A stretch of 64,000 nt of DNA from Dendronalium phyllosphericum CENA369 (GCF_016056275.1 NZ_JAECZA010000005.1:40270-104269), one strand, 5' to 3'; positions 43,614 through 53,504 are shown, counted from the stretch's first letter. Program-made: numbers and translations. Notes: a model not told the origin generated them from the sequence alone.

Positions 43614-45464
43614 ATGATTGTTCAACTTCCTCAACCACTAAGTAATTTAATCAAAGCTACTCGCTTTTGGCAAAAAAACTACTTGATATTGCAAGAATTT
43701 CAACACTTCAAAAAAATTACGATTCTTGCTTTAGTATTTTCATTGTTAGCGGCAACATTTGAAGGGTTTAGTATTGGATTTTTACTTTCCTTTTTACAAA
43801 GTTTAACTACTCCCAACGCCGAACCAATTCGCACAGGGTTTACTTGGTTTGATATCTGGATATTAGCTGCTAATACTTCGGCTATTAATAGACTTTATCG
43901 AATATCTTTTCTAATTTTGTTGAGTACTTGGATGCGAGCTGCTTTCAATTACTTAGCACAGGTGTACACTGAAATGGCTCAACTACACCTAGCCGATCGC
44001 TTGCGTAAACAAATTTTTGAACAGTTGCAAGGATTACCATTAAGTTACTTTGCTAAAACTCGTTCTGGCGAGTTAATTAATACTATTACAACTGAAATTG
44101 AGAGAGTAAAACAGTTATTCAGTGGTTCTGCCTTTTTGATGACTAGAGTCATGACAGCCTTTGTCTACTTTATTTCTATGTTTTGGCTATCGTGGCAGCT
44201 TTCAATTACTTCTTTCTTTCTATTTACACTTGTGGGAGTGGGCTTATCAACACTAAATAAACGAGCCAGAGAAACGAGTTTTAGCACTTCAATAGCTAAC
44301 GGTCACTTTACCTCAATAGCAATAGAATTCATTAACGGAATTCGCACAGTGAAAGCATTTGCCACTCAAGATTTTGAGCGGCAACGTTTTTATAGTGCTA
44401 GCGATGGAGTAGTCAATACTTCAACTAAAGTTGTATTAACCTGGGCACTTGTCAGACCTTTAGCTGAAAGTATAGCTAGTACAATTCTCATTGGCATGAT
44501 TATTTTTGCGTTTACTGTTTTTGTTGTCAATGGAACTTTACAAGTTGCTTCTTTGCTGACATTCTTTTTTGTACTTTTTCGGGTTGTGCCAATCGTCCAA
44601 GATATTAACGGTACTAGAGCGCATTTAAGTACACTACAAGGATCAGCAGATAATATTAAAGAACTGGTAAGAACTGACAATAAAACGTATTTAGCAAATG
44701 GCAAACTAAAATTTAATGGGTTCAAGCATTCCATTGATATAGTATCTGTGGATTTCGGCTACGAGCCTCAGAGTTTAGTGCTAAATAATGTTACCTTGAG
44801 CATTGAAAATGGCAAAACAACGGCGCTAGTTGGGGCGACTGGTGCAGGTAAAAGTACATTAATTGATTTAATTCCCCGATTTTACGATCCCACAGAAGGT
44901 AGTGTGTTGATTGATGGAGTTGATGTGCGAGAATTTGACATCAATTCGCTGCGACGCAGAATAGCCGTTGTCAGTCAAGATACATTTATTTTTAACACTT
45001 CCGTCACGAATAATATTGCTTATGGAACGCGGGGAGCGCGTGAAGTAGAAATTCGAGAAGCTGCGCGACTAGCAAACGCACTTCAATTTATTGAAGAAAT
45101 GCCCGAAGGTTTTAATACCCAATTAGGGGATCGGGGCGTGCGGTTATCTGGAGGTCAACGCCAGCGAATTGCGATCGCACGAGCTTTGCTACGCGACCCA
45201 GAAATTCTGATTTTGGATGAAGCTACCAGCGCCTTAGATTCCGTAACCGAGCGCTTAATTCAGGAATCATTAGAACAGCTTTCCGTCGGTCGAACAGTAA
45301 TTGCGATCGCTCACCGTCTTTCTACCATCGCCAAAGCAGATAAAGTTGTCGTCCTAGAACAAGGACGCATAGTAGAACAGGGCAAATATCAAGAGTTACT
45401 CGACTGTCAAGGAAAGCTCTGGGAATATCACAAAATGCAATACGAAATGGGACAAGCGAGTTAA
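43614..45464 (+). CDS. hepA: ABC exporter HepA (heterocyst envelope polysaccharide)
   Basis: 616 residues, membrane domain fused to ATPase (ABCB type). About six helices in residues 35-330 (ALVFSLLAATFEGFSIGFLL; FFLFTLVGVGLSTLN; IASTILIGMIIFAFTVFVVN). ATPase motifs: ALVGATGAGKSTLIDLIPRF (Walker A), RLSGGQRQRIAIARALLRDP (signature) and EILILDEATSALD (Walker B). It should export lipid-linked polysaccharide or oligosaccharide across the inner membrane. In Anabaena hepA is induced in differentiating cells and is required for the envelope polysaccharide. A palindromic repeat follows the stop. Confidence 0.93.
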   Translation: MIVQLPQPLSNLIKATRFWQKNYLILQEFQHFKKITILALVFSLLAATFEGFSIGFLLSFLQSLTTPNAEPIRTGFTWFDIWILAANTSAINRLYRISFLILLSTWMRAAFNYLAQVYTEMAQLHLADRLRKQIFEQLQGLPLSYFAKTRSGELINTITTEIERVKQLFSGSAFLMTRVMTAFVYFISMFWLSWQLSITSFFLFTLVGVGLSTLNKRARETSFSTSIANGHFTSIAIEFINGIRTVKAFATQDFERQRFYSASDGVVNTSTKVVLTWALVRPLAESIASTILIGMIIFAFTVFVVNGTLQVASLLTFFFVLFRVVPIVQDINGTRAHLSTLQGSADNIKELVRTDNKTYLANGKLKFNGFKHSIDIVSVDFGYEPQSLVLNNVTLSIENGKTTALVGATGAGKSTLIDLIPRFYDPTEGSVLIDGVDVREFDINSLRRRIAVVSQDTFIFNTSVTNNIAYGTRGAREVEIREAARLANALQFIEEMPEGFNTQLGDRGVRLSGGQRQRIAIARALLRDPEILILDEATSALDSVTERLIQESLEQLSVGRTVIAIAHRLSTIAKADKVVVLEQGRIVEQGKYQELLDCQGKLWEYHKMQYEMGQAS

Positions 45465-45475
45465 TCATTAGTAGG

Positions 45476-45501
45476 TAGAGACGCGATTAATCGCGTCTCT
45501 A
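45476..45501. repeat. Palindromic dispersed repeat
   Basis: TAGA plus GACGCGATTAATCGCGTC plus TCTA, a perfect 26-bp palindrome, just after hepA. Could act as a transcript hairpin. Same family as 6571, 13295 and 29892. Confidence 0.85.
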
Positions 45502-45574
45502 GATTGGTCAGTTGTTATTCTCTGCGTCGGGAGCGTCTACTCATCCTCCTAATAGTTTTACAAGGTAAAAATCA

Positions 45575-46414
45575 ATGGTAAATGTAAGTTACCACTCTGC
45601 TAGAGTTCAAGGAAGAGTTAATCGTCAACTATATAAAGCAGCACTAGCTCAGATAGCTAGTTTCCCCATCCAAACAACTCGCAATGTGCCAATTAATGTT
45701 TACACTTTTTCATGCGAGCGAGATTTACCAGAACAAGTAGCAAGTATTCGCTCATTCATCCGCCATGTTGGTATTCCAGATACATTCACTGTAATTTCTG
45801 ATGGAAGTTACACAGCCTCTAGCTGCAATTTACTGTGCCGCATCCATCCTTGTGTTGAAGTAATTCCCTTAAAGAAACTGTTGAAAACAGATTTGCCTCA
45901 ATGTGTTTCTGATTATGCCAGAGTTCATCCTATGGGTAAAAAGTTAGCGGCTTTAATGTCGATTCCTGTAAATGGTACAACTATCTATACAGACTCAGAT
46001 ATTTTATTTTTCCCAGGCGGAAGTGACTTAATTAAGTTAGCTAATTCCAATACTAAATACTCTTTTTATCTACCTGATTGCTCTTTATCAGTAGACGAGC
46101 GAATTATTTACGATGATACCGAAAAATTAAATCCTGTTAATGGAGGATTTATTATATTTAGGCATCAATTAGATTGGAGTTTTGCTATTAAACGTTTAGT
46201 AAAACTTCAAGAAATACCTAGTTATTTTACCGAACAAACAATAGTGCATTTAACAATGCATCACAATCAGGGTAAGCCTCTGTGTTCAGAGCAATATGTA
46301 CTGAATGTAGAAGATCAGTTCATTTATCCAGATAGATTTGCTGGTAAAAATATTGCTTTAAGACATTACGTTAATGATGTCAGACATAAATTTTGGATGA
46401 ATGTAGGTCTTTAA
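45575..46414 (+). CDS. Putative glycosyltransferase (GT-A-like, DxD motif)
   Basis: 279 residues, no signal peptide. It has a DxD-type nucleotide/metal motif in TTIYTDSDILFFPGGSDL (~142-159), followed by KLNPVNGGFIIFRHQ, a pattern (NGGF) seen in retaining GT-A enzymes. Otherwise it matches no family I know by eye. It lies directly after hepA and 20 bp before a GT4 gene, so a role in assembling the HEP glycan is likely. Confidence 0.7.
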   Translation: MVNVSYHSARVQGRVNRQLYKAALAQIASFPIQTTRNVPINVYTFSCERDLPEQVASIRSFIRHVGIPDTFTVISDGSYTASSCNLLCRIHPCVEVIPLKKLLKTDLPQCVSDYARVHPMGKKLAALMSIPVNGTTIYTDSDILFFPGGSDLIKLANSNTKYSFYLPDCSLSVDERIIYDDTEKLNPVNGGFIIFRHQLDWSFAIKRLVKLQEIPSYFTEQTIVHLTMHHNQGKPLCSEQYVLNVEDQFIYPDRFAGKNIALRHYVNDVRHKFWMNVGL

Positions 46415-46434
46415 GTTAAGTAAACAAATTTTAT

Positions 46435-47571
46435 ATGAATTATCAACTACTCGACCGAAAAATGATTTGTCACTGCTCTCAAGCTGATATTAGAGGAGGC
46501 GGTGGTATTGAGACTTATATAGCTTCTTTAGTATTTTCTCAAATTCCTGGAATCAGTCATCGTACAATCGCTGACTTGAAAAATGTCGATCAAAGTCAGT
46601 TTGAGTTGCTGCACGTTCACGATCCAGATATGTTAATGGATTTGCGCCTGGAATGTCCGGCAATATTTACTCTGCACAATCACTCTAGTTACTGTCCTAG
46701 CGGTACAAAATATTTAGCAGATCGCGGCAGACTTTGCGATCGCCCTATGAACTTTTTAGGATGTACTTGGGGACATTTAATCGATGCTTGTGGTAGCCGC
46801 CGACCGCAAAATATTCTTCAAGACTGGTGGAATGCTTACCATCCTTTGGAAATACTGAAAAAACTCAAAATTCCTGTAATTGCTAATAGTGATTATGTGC
46901 GACAGCAAGTCATTATGAGTGGTTTATCGCCTGAGCGAGTGTTCACACTCCGCTGTGGTGTTCAGTCACCTAAGAGTGCTACTGCACCTTTAAGTTGGGA
47001 AACTCATCAAAATCAGCGAATTTTGTTTGCTGGTCGCATCGTTCCTTACAAAGGCATTGAATGGCTAATTAAAGCTTTAGCAAAAACCGATTCGCAAATT
47101 CATCTCGATATAGCTGGTGATGGTTGGGGTAAGCCAGCTATGGAAAAATTAGCACATCAGATGGGGTTAAGCGATCGCATTACTTGGCATGGCTGGTGTA
47201 ATGGCGACAAGTTAGAAGCACTTTATCAACAGTGCTTTGCCGTGGTTTTTCCTAGCGTTTGGCCCGAACCAGCCGGTCTTGTAACTCTAGAAGGCTACGC
47301 TCGTTATCGTGCTGTAATTGCCAGTGCAGTTGGTGGAATACCAGAACATATGCGAGATGGCGAAACGGGTATTCTTGTAACACCAAATGATATTCAACAA
47401 TTAGCTGCTGCCATCAACGAACTAGCATCAAACTATCAAAAAAGCCGACATATGGGTGAAGAAGGTCAAGCTTGGTTCCAAAAGGAATTTACTATCGATG
47501 TTCACGTTCAACAGCTAGAAAAAATTTACGAAAGAACTATCGCTGAATTCCATGCTCAATCAAGGAAATAA
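46435..47571 (+). CDS. Glycosyltransferase, GT4 family
   Basis: 378 residues. GT-B donor motifs: ILFAGRIVPYKGIEWLIKAL, DIAGDGWGKPAMEKLAHQ and VFPSVWPEPAGLVTLEGYAR (E-x7-E type), then IASAVGGIPEHMRDGETGIL. The N-terminal half has FTLHNHSSYCPSGTKYL and several cysteines (C-x5-C) unusual for the family. It starts 20 bp after the previous gene, clearly in the same operon. Sugar donor unknown. Confidence 0.9.
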   Translation: MNYQLLDRKMICHCSQADIRGGGGIETYIASLVFSQIPGISHRTIADLKNVDQSQFELLHVHDPDMLMDLRLECPAIFTLHNHSSYCPSGTKYLADRGRLCDRPMNFLGCTWGHLIDACGSRRPQNILQDWWNAYHPLEILKKLKIPVIANSDYVRQQVIMSGLSPERVFTLRCGVQSPKSATAPLSWETHQNQRILFAGRIVPYKGIEWLIKALAKTDSQIHLDIAGDGWGKPAMEKLAHQMGLSDRITWHGWCNGDKLEALYQQCFAVVFPSVWPEPAGLVTLEGYARYRAVIASAVGGIPEHMRDGETGILVTPNDIQQLAAAINELASNYQKSRHMGEEGQAWFQKEFTIDVHVQQLEKIYERTIAEFHAQSRK

Positions 47572-47737
47572 CTGATACAAAATTTTTCTTAATCATTCTT
47601 TTCTTTGTGTACTTTGTGTAGTTCGCGGTTCCTTACTCTATATTTTTTCAACGAACCGTAAAGAGCGCGAAGAGAGGAAAATAAAGAGAAGATACAAGCT
47701 TTTATTTTTGTCAATTATTAAAACACAAAAATCAATA

Positions 47738-48739
47738 ATGCACAGCCAAACACCAAAAATTGTAGTTATTACACCTGTCAAAAATGAAGCATGGATTTTA
47801 GACCGCTTCTTATCTGTTACTAGTCAATTTGCTGATTACATCATTATCGCTGACCAAAATTCCACAGATGGCAGTCAAGCTATTTGTAAAAAATATCCAA
47901 AAGTTATCTTAATAGAAAATAAATCAGAAAAATTCAACGAAGCCGAACGACAGCTATTGTTAATTCGGACAGCAAGAGAGTTAATATTAGAACATAAAAT
48001 AATCTTGGCTTTGGATGCTGATGAAATATTAGCTGCTAATGCCATCAAAACCCAAAGCTGGCAAAAAATTCTTGAAGCCAAGCCAGGAACAGTATTATTT
48101 TTTGAAAAACCAGATTTATTTATCACAACCCATCAATGTATCAGAACTGGTATTCTGACACCTCTTGGTTATGTTGATGATGGAGCCGAACATCAACCAC
48201 AATCTATTCATAGCGTCAGAATTCCCATGCCGGAATATGCTACAAGGTTGCATATTCATGATATTAAAATTCTGCACTATGCTCTAACTCGTTTGGATGC
48301 ACATGCTTCAAAAATTCGCATGTATAGTGTTATCGAGAATGTATTGGAAGTTGGTAATACCATTGGTAGAAGGTCTCGTTATACCTCAAAACAGGATTAC
48401 TTGAAGCTTGGTAATGTCGAAACTGCTCCCAATGAATGGTTTACAAGCTGGGAAGAACAGGGAATTGATATGCATACAATTCTCAAGCAAAAATATTACT
48501 ATTACGATTTTGAAGTTCTTCATTACTTCCATAAATACGGATTGCATCGCTTTTGGATGGAAGATATTTGGAAATTTGATTGGGAAGCTTGTCGTCAATA
48601 TGCTAAATCACAAGTGATGCTTGATATCCCAAATTGTAAAATTCCCAAACAATCTAAATTATTGAATTTAATTGCGGATATTAGTGCTAAATCATATGCT
48701 CAAACCAGAGCAATTTTAAGCTATTTTAAACTGATTTAG
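47738..48739 (+). CDS. Glycosyltransferase family 2
   Basis: 333 residues from ATG 47738 (MHSQTPKIVVITPVKNEAWI); a TTG ten codons upstream is possible. GT-A motifs: IIADQNSTDGSQAICKKYPK and ILALDADEILAANA (DxD). The layout resembles the GT2 proteins that transfer glucose or other hexoses in envelope polysaccharide clusters. The C-terminal part has aromatic-rich segments (KQKYYYYDFEVLHYFHKYGL). It is preceded by 166 bp of low-complexity spacer. Confidence 0.88.
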   Translation: MHSQTPKIVVITPVKNEAWILDRFLSVTSQFADYIIIADQNSTDGSQAICKKYPKVILIENKSEKFNEAERQLLLIRTARELILEHKIILALDADEILAANAIKTQSWQKILEAKPGTVLFFEKPDLFITTHQCIRTGILTPLGYVDDGAEHQPQSIHSVRIPMPEYATRLHIHDIKILHYALTRLDAHASKIRMYSVIENVLEVGNTIGRRSRYTSKQDYLKLGNVETAPNEWFTSWEEQGIDMHTILKQKYYYYDFEVLHYFHKYGLHRFWMEDIWKFDWEACRQYAKSQVMLDIPNCKIPKQSKLLNLIADISAKSYAQTRAILSYFKLI

Positions 48740-48800
48740 AAGTTGAATTTTAAGTAGAACATTGGCAAATATAGTGAATATCAGTGATAATTAATAAAAT

Positions 48801-49793
48801 ATGTTTGAGAGTAGTAAATTAAACGAACCGCTGGTTAGCGTTATTATTCCTACCTATAATAGACCAGAGTATTTGCAGCAGGCCATCGCCAGCGCTGTTC
48901 AACAGACTTATCAAAATATTGAAATAATTGTTTCCGATAATTGTAGCTCTGAAAATCCAAGAGCGATCGTTGAATCTTTTGGCGATCCGCGGATCAAATT
49001 TTGGCGACAAGAACGAAACATTGGGATGCTTGCTAATCAGGTGTACGCCTGCAAAATAGCGCGAGGCAAATACCTTGCTAGCCTCCACGATGATGATATG
49101 TGGAACGAAGACTTTTTAATAAAGCTAGTACCACATCTCGAAGCAAATTCCGAATTAATTATTGCTTTTTGCGATCAATATATCATCGATGCCCAAGGCA
49201 AAATCGATCGCGCTTTAACTGAAGAAAATACAAAAGCTTACAAGCGAGACAAATTAGCACCAGGAGTTTACCAATCTTTTTATAAAATTGGCTTAGTAGA
49301 TAAAAGTATACCCACCGCCGCAGCTTGTGTGATTCGCAATAATATTATTGATTGGGAGAGTATTCCTTCAGAAGTTGGTGGAATGTGGGATTTATATTTA
49401 ACCTATCTTTGCTGTATATCTGGTTATAGTGCCTACTATTATCCTGAAAAATTGACGCGATATCGCACCCACGAGCAAACTGATACTATTCTCAGTGGTG
49501 GGAAGGATGCTCAAGCCAAAATTCGCAAAGCTAAAAGCGAAATGTTTTGCTACAAAATATTTAGTCAAGACCAGCGTCTAAAAGAATTTCAACCATACTT
49601 TCAACAAAAATGGTTAGAAGCTCATACAACTTTAGGTATTGGCTTACTACGAAATCAACAAACAGCAGCAGCACGTCCCTATCTTTGGCAAGCACTTAGT
49701 CAGCAAAAGTTTAACTTGCGAACTCTAGCAGCACTTACTCTTAGTTTTACTCCCCAACCTTTAGCTAATCAATTACTTGGTGTGTCTAAATAA
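48801..49793 (+). CDS. Glycosyltransferase family 2
   Basis: 330 residues. Textbook GT2 start PLVSVIIPTYNRPEYLQQAI, then VSDNCSSENPR and LASLHDDDMWNEDFL (DDD, metal/nucleotide). The acceptor half has GMWDLYLTYLCCISGY and YYYPEKLTRYRTHEQTD. It likely adds a sugar of the repeat unit. Starts 61 bp after the previous GT2 gene. Confidence 0.9.
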   Translation: MFESSKLNEPLVSVIIPTYNRPEYLQQAIASAVQQTYQNIEIIVSDNCSSENPRAIVESFGDPRIKFWRQERNIGMLANQVYACKIARGKYLASLHDDDMWNEDFLIKLVPHLEANSELIIAFCDQYIIDAQGKIDRALTEENTKAYKRDKLAPGVYQSFYKIGLVDKSIPTAAACVIRNNIIDWESIPSEVGGMWDLYLTYLCCISGYSAYYYPEKLTRYRTHEQTDTILSGGKDAQAKIRKAKSEMFCYKIFSQDQRLKEFQPYFQQKWLEAHTTLGIGLLRNQQTAAARPYLWQALSQQKFNLRTLAALTLSFTPQPLANQLLGVSK

Positions 49794-49933
49794 GAAGAAA
49801 TAAAAATTCTTCATGCACAGACGCAGAGAGTTTATTTCTAAAATTATTACTTTGTGTCCTTTGCGGTTCGTTTATCCAAAGTATTTTTCACAAAAAATAT
49901 CTGACTGATATATCACTACAATTTTATAAATAA

Positions 49934-51136
49934 ATGAAACTTTGCATTGTTACCCACAAACTTAAAAAAGGCGATGGTCAAGGACGAGTTAACTACGAAG
50001 TTGCTCAAGAAGCCATTCGTCGCGGTCATCAACTAACATTAGTAGCCAGCGAAATAGCACCAGAACTAGAACAAAATCCTCAAGTAAACTGGATTTCTAT
50101 CCCAGTCGAAAGCTACCCCACAGAATTTATTCGTAATTTCATCTTTGCAAAAAAAAGTAGCGATTGGTTAGATCGACATCGCTCTGAACTTGATTTAGTA
50201 AAAGTCAACGGAGCAATTACTACAACTGCTGCCGATGTGAACGCTGTGCATTTTGTCCACAGTTCTTGGTTGAACTCGCCTGCTCACATTTCCCGCATCC
50301 GCCGCGATTTTTACGGCTTTTACCAGTGGTTATATACAGCTTTGAATGCCCATTGGGAAAAACAAGCATTCCAAAAAGCCAAAGTTGTTGTCGCAGTCTC
50401 TGAAAAAGTCGCCCAGGAATTAGTTAACATTGGCGTACCTCGTTCTCGCATTCGCGTCATTGTCAATGGTGTTGATTTACAAGAGTTTATCCCTGGCACA
50501 GCTTCTAGACAACAATTAGGTCTACCCAAAGACGTAACTTTAGCCCTATTTGCCGGAGATATCCGCACACCTAGGAAGAACTTAGATACAGTGCTACACG
50601 CCTTAACCAAAGTTCCGGATTTACATTTAGCGGTCGTGGGTGCAATTAAAGGTAGCCCCTTTCCACAGCTAGCAGCCTCTCTAGGGTTAACTCAACGAGT
50701 GCATTTTCTCGGATACCGTCGTGACATCGCCGAAATTATGCGGGTAGTGGATTTATTTGTTTTCCCTTCCCGATACGAAGCTTGCACGTTGGTATTGTTA
50801 GAAGCCCTCGCTTCTGGATTGCCCGTAATTACTGCCACGGCAACCGGCGGTGCTGAAATCGTCACACCAGAGTGTGGCATCGTTTTGCCCGACACAGACA
50901 ACATTGATGCTTTAGCAGCGGCGTTGTTGTCTTTAACAAGCGCTCCTTCACTAATGCAACGTATGGGTAAAGCAGCGCGTACAGTAGCAGAACAACACAG
51001 TTGGACGACTATGGCACAAACCTATGTAGATTTATTTGAGGAGTTAATCAAGAATGAGGAACACCGTTCTCATACCAACTTATCGCCGTCCTCTGGATCT
51101 ATCACGCTGCCTTTCGGCGCTACAAATGCAAACTAA
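49934..51136 (+). CDS. Glycosyltransferase, GT4 family
   Basis: 400 residues. GT-B: LCIVTHKLKKGDGQGRVNYE at the N-terminus, VVAVSEKVAQELVNIGVPRS, then LFAGDIRTPRKNLDTVLHAL and VFPSRYEACTLVLLEALASG (E-x7-E). The last 28 codons overlap the next gene by 83 bp in another frame, so its C-terminus (SHTNLSPSSGSITLPFGATN) may be a late extension. It probably acts in HEP assembly. Confidence 0.9.
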   Translation: MKLCIVTHKLKKGDGQGRVNYEVAQEAIRRGHQLTLVASEIAPELEQNPQVNWISIPVESYPTEFIRNFIFAKKSSDWLDRHRSELDLVKVNGAITTTAADVNAVHFVHSSWLNSPAHISRIRRDFYGFYQWLYTALNAHWEKQAFQKAKVVVAVSEKVAQELVNIGVPRSRIRVIVNGVDLQEFIPGTASRQQLGLPKDVTLALFAGDIRTPRKNLDTVLHALTKVPDLHLAVVGAIKGSPFPQLAASLGLTQRVHFLGYRRDIAEIMRVVDLFVFPSRYEACTLVLLEALASGLPVITATATGGAEIVTPECGIVLPDTDNIDALAAALLSLTSAPSLMQRMGKAARTVAEQHSWTTMAQTYVDLFEELIKNEEHRSHTNLSPSSGSITLPFGATNAN

Positions 51137-52019
51137 ACCAGTCGATCGCGTCATAGTAGTTGTTCGCGATACGGATAATGAAACTTGGCAATTCCTCTCA
51201 GAATTCAAAGCGCAAAATCTACCATTGCATACTGTCAAGGTGACACAACCGGGAGTAGTAGCAGCCTTGAACGCTGGACTGGCAGCAGTAGAAGGAGATA
51301 TTCTTTCAATTACTGATGATGATGCTGCACCCCATCCTGATTGGTTAGAACGAATTAACGCTCACTTTATTTTTGATAGTTGCATTGCTGGCGTGGGTGG
51401 ACGCGATCGCATACACCGCGATACCAAAATTGAAGATGATTCCCGCCAAGTAGTTGGGAAGTTGCAGTGGTTCGGACGAGTAATTGGCAATCATCACTTA
51501 GGAATAGGAAAACCCCGCGAAGTTGATGTTCTCAAGGGCGTAAACATGAGTTTTCGTACCCAAGCAATTGAGCAACTACGCTTTGATGAGCGGATGCGCG
51601 GCACAGGAGCACAAGTACACTTTGAAATGGCATTCACTCTAGCTTTAAAACGAGCTGCTTGGAAGATGATTTACGACCCTAGCGTTGCGGTAGATCACTA
51701 TCCAGCACAACGTTTTGATGAAGACCAGCGTCATAATTTTAATGAAATTGCTTTTATTAATTTAGTTCATAATGAAACTCTCGTTTTATTAGAGCATTTA
51801 CCACCTCTACGTCGGGTTGTATTTTTGCTCTGGGCCATATTAGTCGGCACAAGAGATAGTTTCGGTTTCATACAATGGGTGAGATTTTTACCCAGTCAAG
51901 GCCAACTAGCAACTAAAAAGTGTTTGGCATCATGGCGCGGACGTTGGCAAGGATGGCAGACATATCAACAATCCAAAATTAAAAATTCCAAATTTAAGCT
52001 GGCATCGCGATCGCAATAA
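51054..52019 (+). CDS. Glycosyltransferase family 2
   Basis: 321 residues. MRNTVLIPTYRRPLDLSRCL at the very start is essential for the GT2 nucleotide-binding strand, so the start at 51054 inside the previous gene is real. Other motifs: VVVRDTDNETWQF and ILSITDDDAAPHPDWLERIN (DDD), then VDVLKGVNMSFRTQAIEQLR. The overlap of 83 bp suggests translational coupling with the upstream GT4. The C-terminal end is low-complexity (KIKNSKFKLASRSQ). Confidence 0.9.
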   Translation: MRNTVLIPTYRRPLDLSRCLSALQMQTKPVDRVIVVVRDTDNETWQFLSEFKAQNLPLHTVKVTQPGVVAALNAGLAAVEGDILSITDDDAAPHPDWLERINAHFIFDSCIAGVGGRDRIHRDTKIEDDSRQVVGKLQWFGRVIGNHHLGIGKPREVDVLKGVNMSFRTQAIEQLRFDERMRGTGAQVHFEMAFTLALKRAAWKMIYDPSVAVDHYPAQRFDEDQRHNFNEIAFINLVHNETLVLLEHLPPLRRVVFLLWAILVGTRDSFGFIQWVRFLPSQGQLATKKCLASWRGRWQGWQTYQQSKIKNSKFKLASRSQ

Positions 52020-52064
52020 CCAAAATAAGACTATTAAATCTAACCTTCTTAATTACGAATTTAT

Positions 52065-53504
52065 ATGATTTCTAACCAAGTACTTTTTAATAGTTTTTTA
52101 AAAGCAAATTTTTCTCCTAAAGAGCGATCGCAACAAGGTTGGATAGTCATCCTCGGCTTAGTATTCCTGTCAGTAGCTTGCTATTTCGCTGGTGCTGCTG
52201 CCATGCTGCGCCTGCTTTATCCAGCAGCAGCCCTGATTGTCGCCGTGTTTTTATACTTGCGGCATCCTATCCTCTACATTGGCTTTAATTGGTGGGTATG
52301 GTTTCTCACACCTTTAGTTGCGCGTTTAGTTGACTATCGAGTTGGCTGGGACCCCACCCGTCAGATGCTTATAGCGCCTTATTTAGTGTCTTTTGTAAGC
52401 ATAGCCACCTTTTTACGATACCTTCCTAGTGCGTCTCGTCAGGGAGGCTTACCTTTTATTTTGGCTGCTTTAGGAGTATTCTATGGCTTTCTAGTCGGTA
52501 TAATTTCTAATCAACCGCTTCCTGTTGCACGTGGTTTATTGGATTGGCTGAGTCCGATTGTTTTTGCTTTTCACTTATATATGAACTGGCGAGATTATCC
52601 TAGCTATCGCCAAAACATGCAGCGCACATTTTTTTGGTGCGTGTTGATTACAGGAGTTTATGGTGTCTATCAATTTGTAGTAGCTCCTGAGTGGGATCGT
52701 TACTGGCTGATAGAATCAAAACTATTTACAAGTTCTGGAAATCCCGTACCCTTTGGGATGCGCGTGTGGAGTACAATGCACTCAGTCGGGCCGTATGCAA
52801 CTGTGCTGCAAACTGGTCTATTGTTAATGTTCACCGATCGCCAAGGATTTTTATCTTTTCCCGCTTCCGCGTTTGGCTATTTGTCATTTTTACTTACCCA
52901 AGCACGTAGTAACTGGGGAGGCTGGTTACTCGGAGTGATTATGATTTTCGTGTCAGCCAAGGCACGTATTCAAATGCGTTTGATAGGCATAATTTTGGTA
53001 ATGGCAATGTGCGTTGTGCCATTAACAACTATCGAGCCTATTTCTGAGGTTGTAGCAGATCGAATGGAAAGTTTTTCTAATCTGCAAGAGGATAGTAGTT
53101 TTAGAGATAGGTCGGGAAACTATGACAGAAACCTCAGTTTAGCTTTAACTAATGGTCTTGGTAACGGTTTAGGAAACATTTGGAAGGTCAACGAAAAAAC
53201 TGGGAAAATCGAGGTTTTTGTAGTTGACAGCGGCATTTTAGATATGTTTTTCACCTTGGGCTGGTTTGGAGCTCTTCCTTATATGGGTGGATTAATCTTG
53301 ATAGTATTTAGCGTATGCAAGTATACAGAAGCTCGTTTTGATAGTTTTGTCAGTGCAGCCCGCGCTATTGGTATAAGTTCTTGTGCACAATTAATTATTA
53401 GTAGTGGGATGCTGAGTGTGATGGGTATGATTCTTTGGGGATTTTTAGCTATGGCTATGGCAGCGCATAAGTATTATCAGCATCAAGGAATTACTACTAA
53501 ATAA
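52065..53504 (+). CDS. O-antigen-ligase/polymerase-like membrane protein (Wzy-type)
   Basis: 479 residues with about ten to eleven hydrophobic helices (for example GWIVILGLVFLSVACYFAGA; LLYPAAALIVAVFLYL; MIFVSAKARIQMRLIGIILV). A large loop after GVYQFVVAPEWDRYWLIESK fits the Wzy/WaaL polymerase fold, and RSNWGGWLLG has the conserved Arg/Trp often seen in this superfamily. It should polymerise exported HEP repeat units in the periplasm. Last gene of the island, followed by a strong hairpin. Confidence 0.8.
   Translation: MISNQVLFNSFLKANFSPKERSQQGWIVILGLVFLSVACYFAGAAAMLRLLYPAAALIVAVFLYLRHPILYIGFNWWVWFLTPLVARLVDYRVGWDPTRQMLIAPYLVSFVSIATFLRYLPSASRQGGLPFILAALGVFYGFLVGIISNQPLPVARGLLDWLSPIVFAFHLYMNWRDYPSYRQNMQRTFFWCVLITGVYGVYQFVVAPEWDRYWLIESKLFTSSGNPVPFGMRVWSTMHSVGPYATVLQTGLLLMFTDRQGFLSFPASAFGYLSFLLTQARSNWGGWLLGVIMIFVSAKARIQMRLIGIILVMAMCVVPLTTIEPISEVVADRMESFSNLQEDSSFRDRSGNYDRNLSLALTNGLGNGLGNIWKVNEKTGKIEVFVVDSGILDMFFTLGWFGALPYMGGLILIVFSVCKYTEARFDSFVSAARAIGISSCAQLIISSGMLSVMGMILWGFLAMAMAAHKYYQHQGITTK

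Larger units (their letters stand above)
29050..53504 (+). other. Heterocyst envelope polysaccharide (HEP) island
   Basis: Eighteen-plus consecutive plus-strand genes for sugar-nucleotide synthesis, glycan assembly, export and polymerisation. The core order rfbF, epimerase, rfbC-like, COG4091 oxidoreductase, GT4, Wzc-like, hepC, hepA, glycosyltransferases and polymerase is like the HEP gene cluster of Anabaena PCC 7120 around hepC-hepA. The product would be the polysaccharide layer that limits gas entry into nitrogen-fixing heterocysts. The assignment rests on hepC/hepA similarity and order. Confidence 0.8.
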
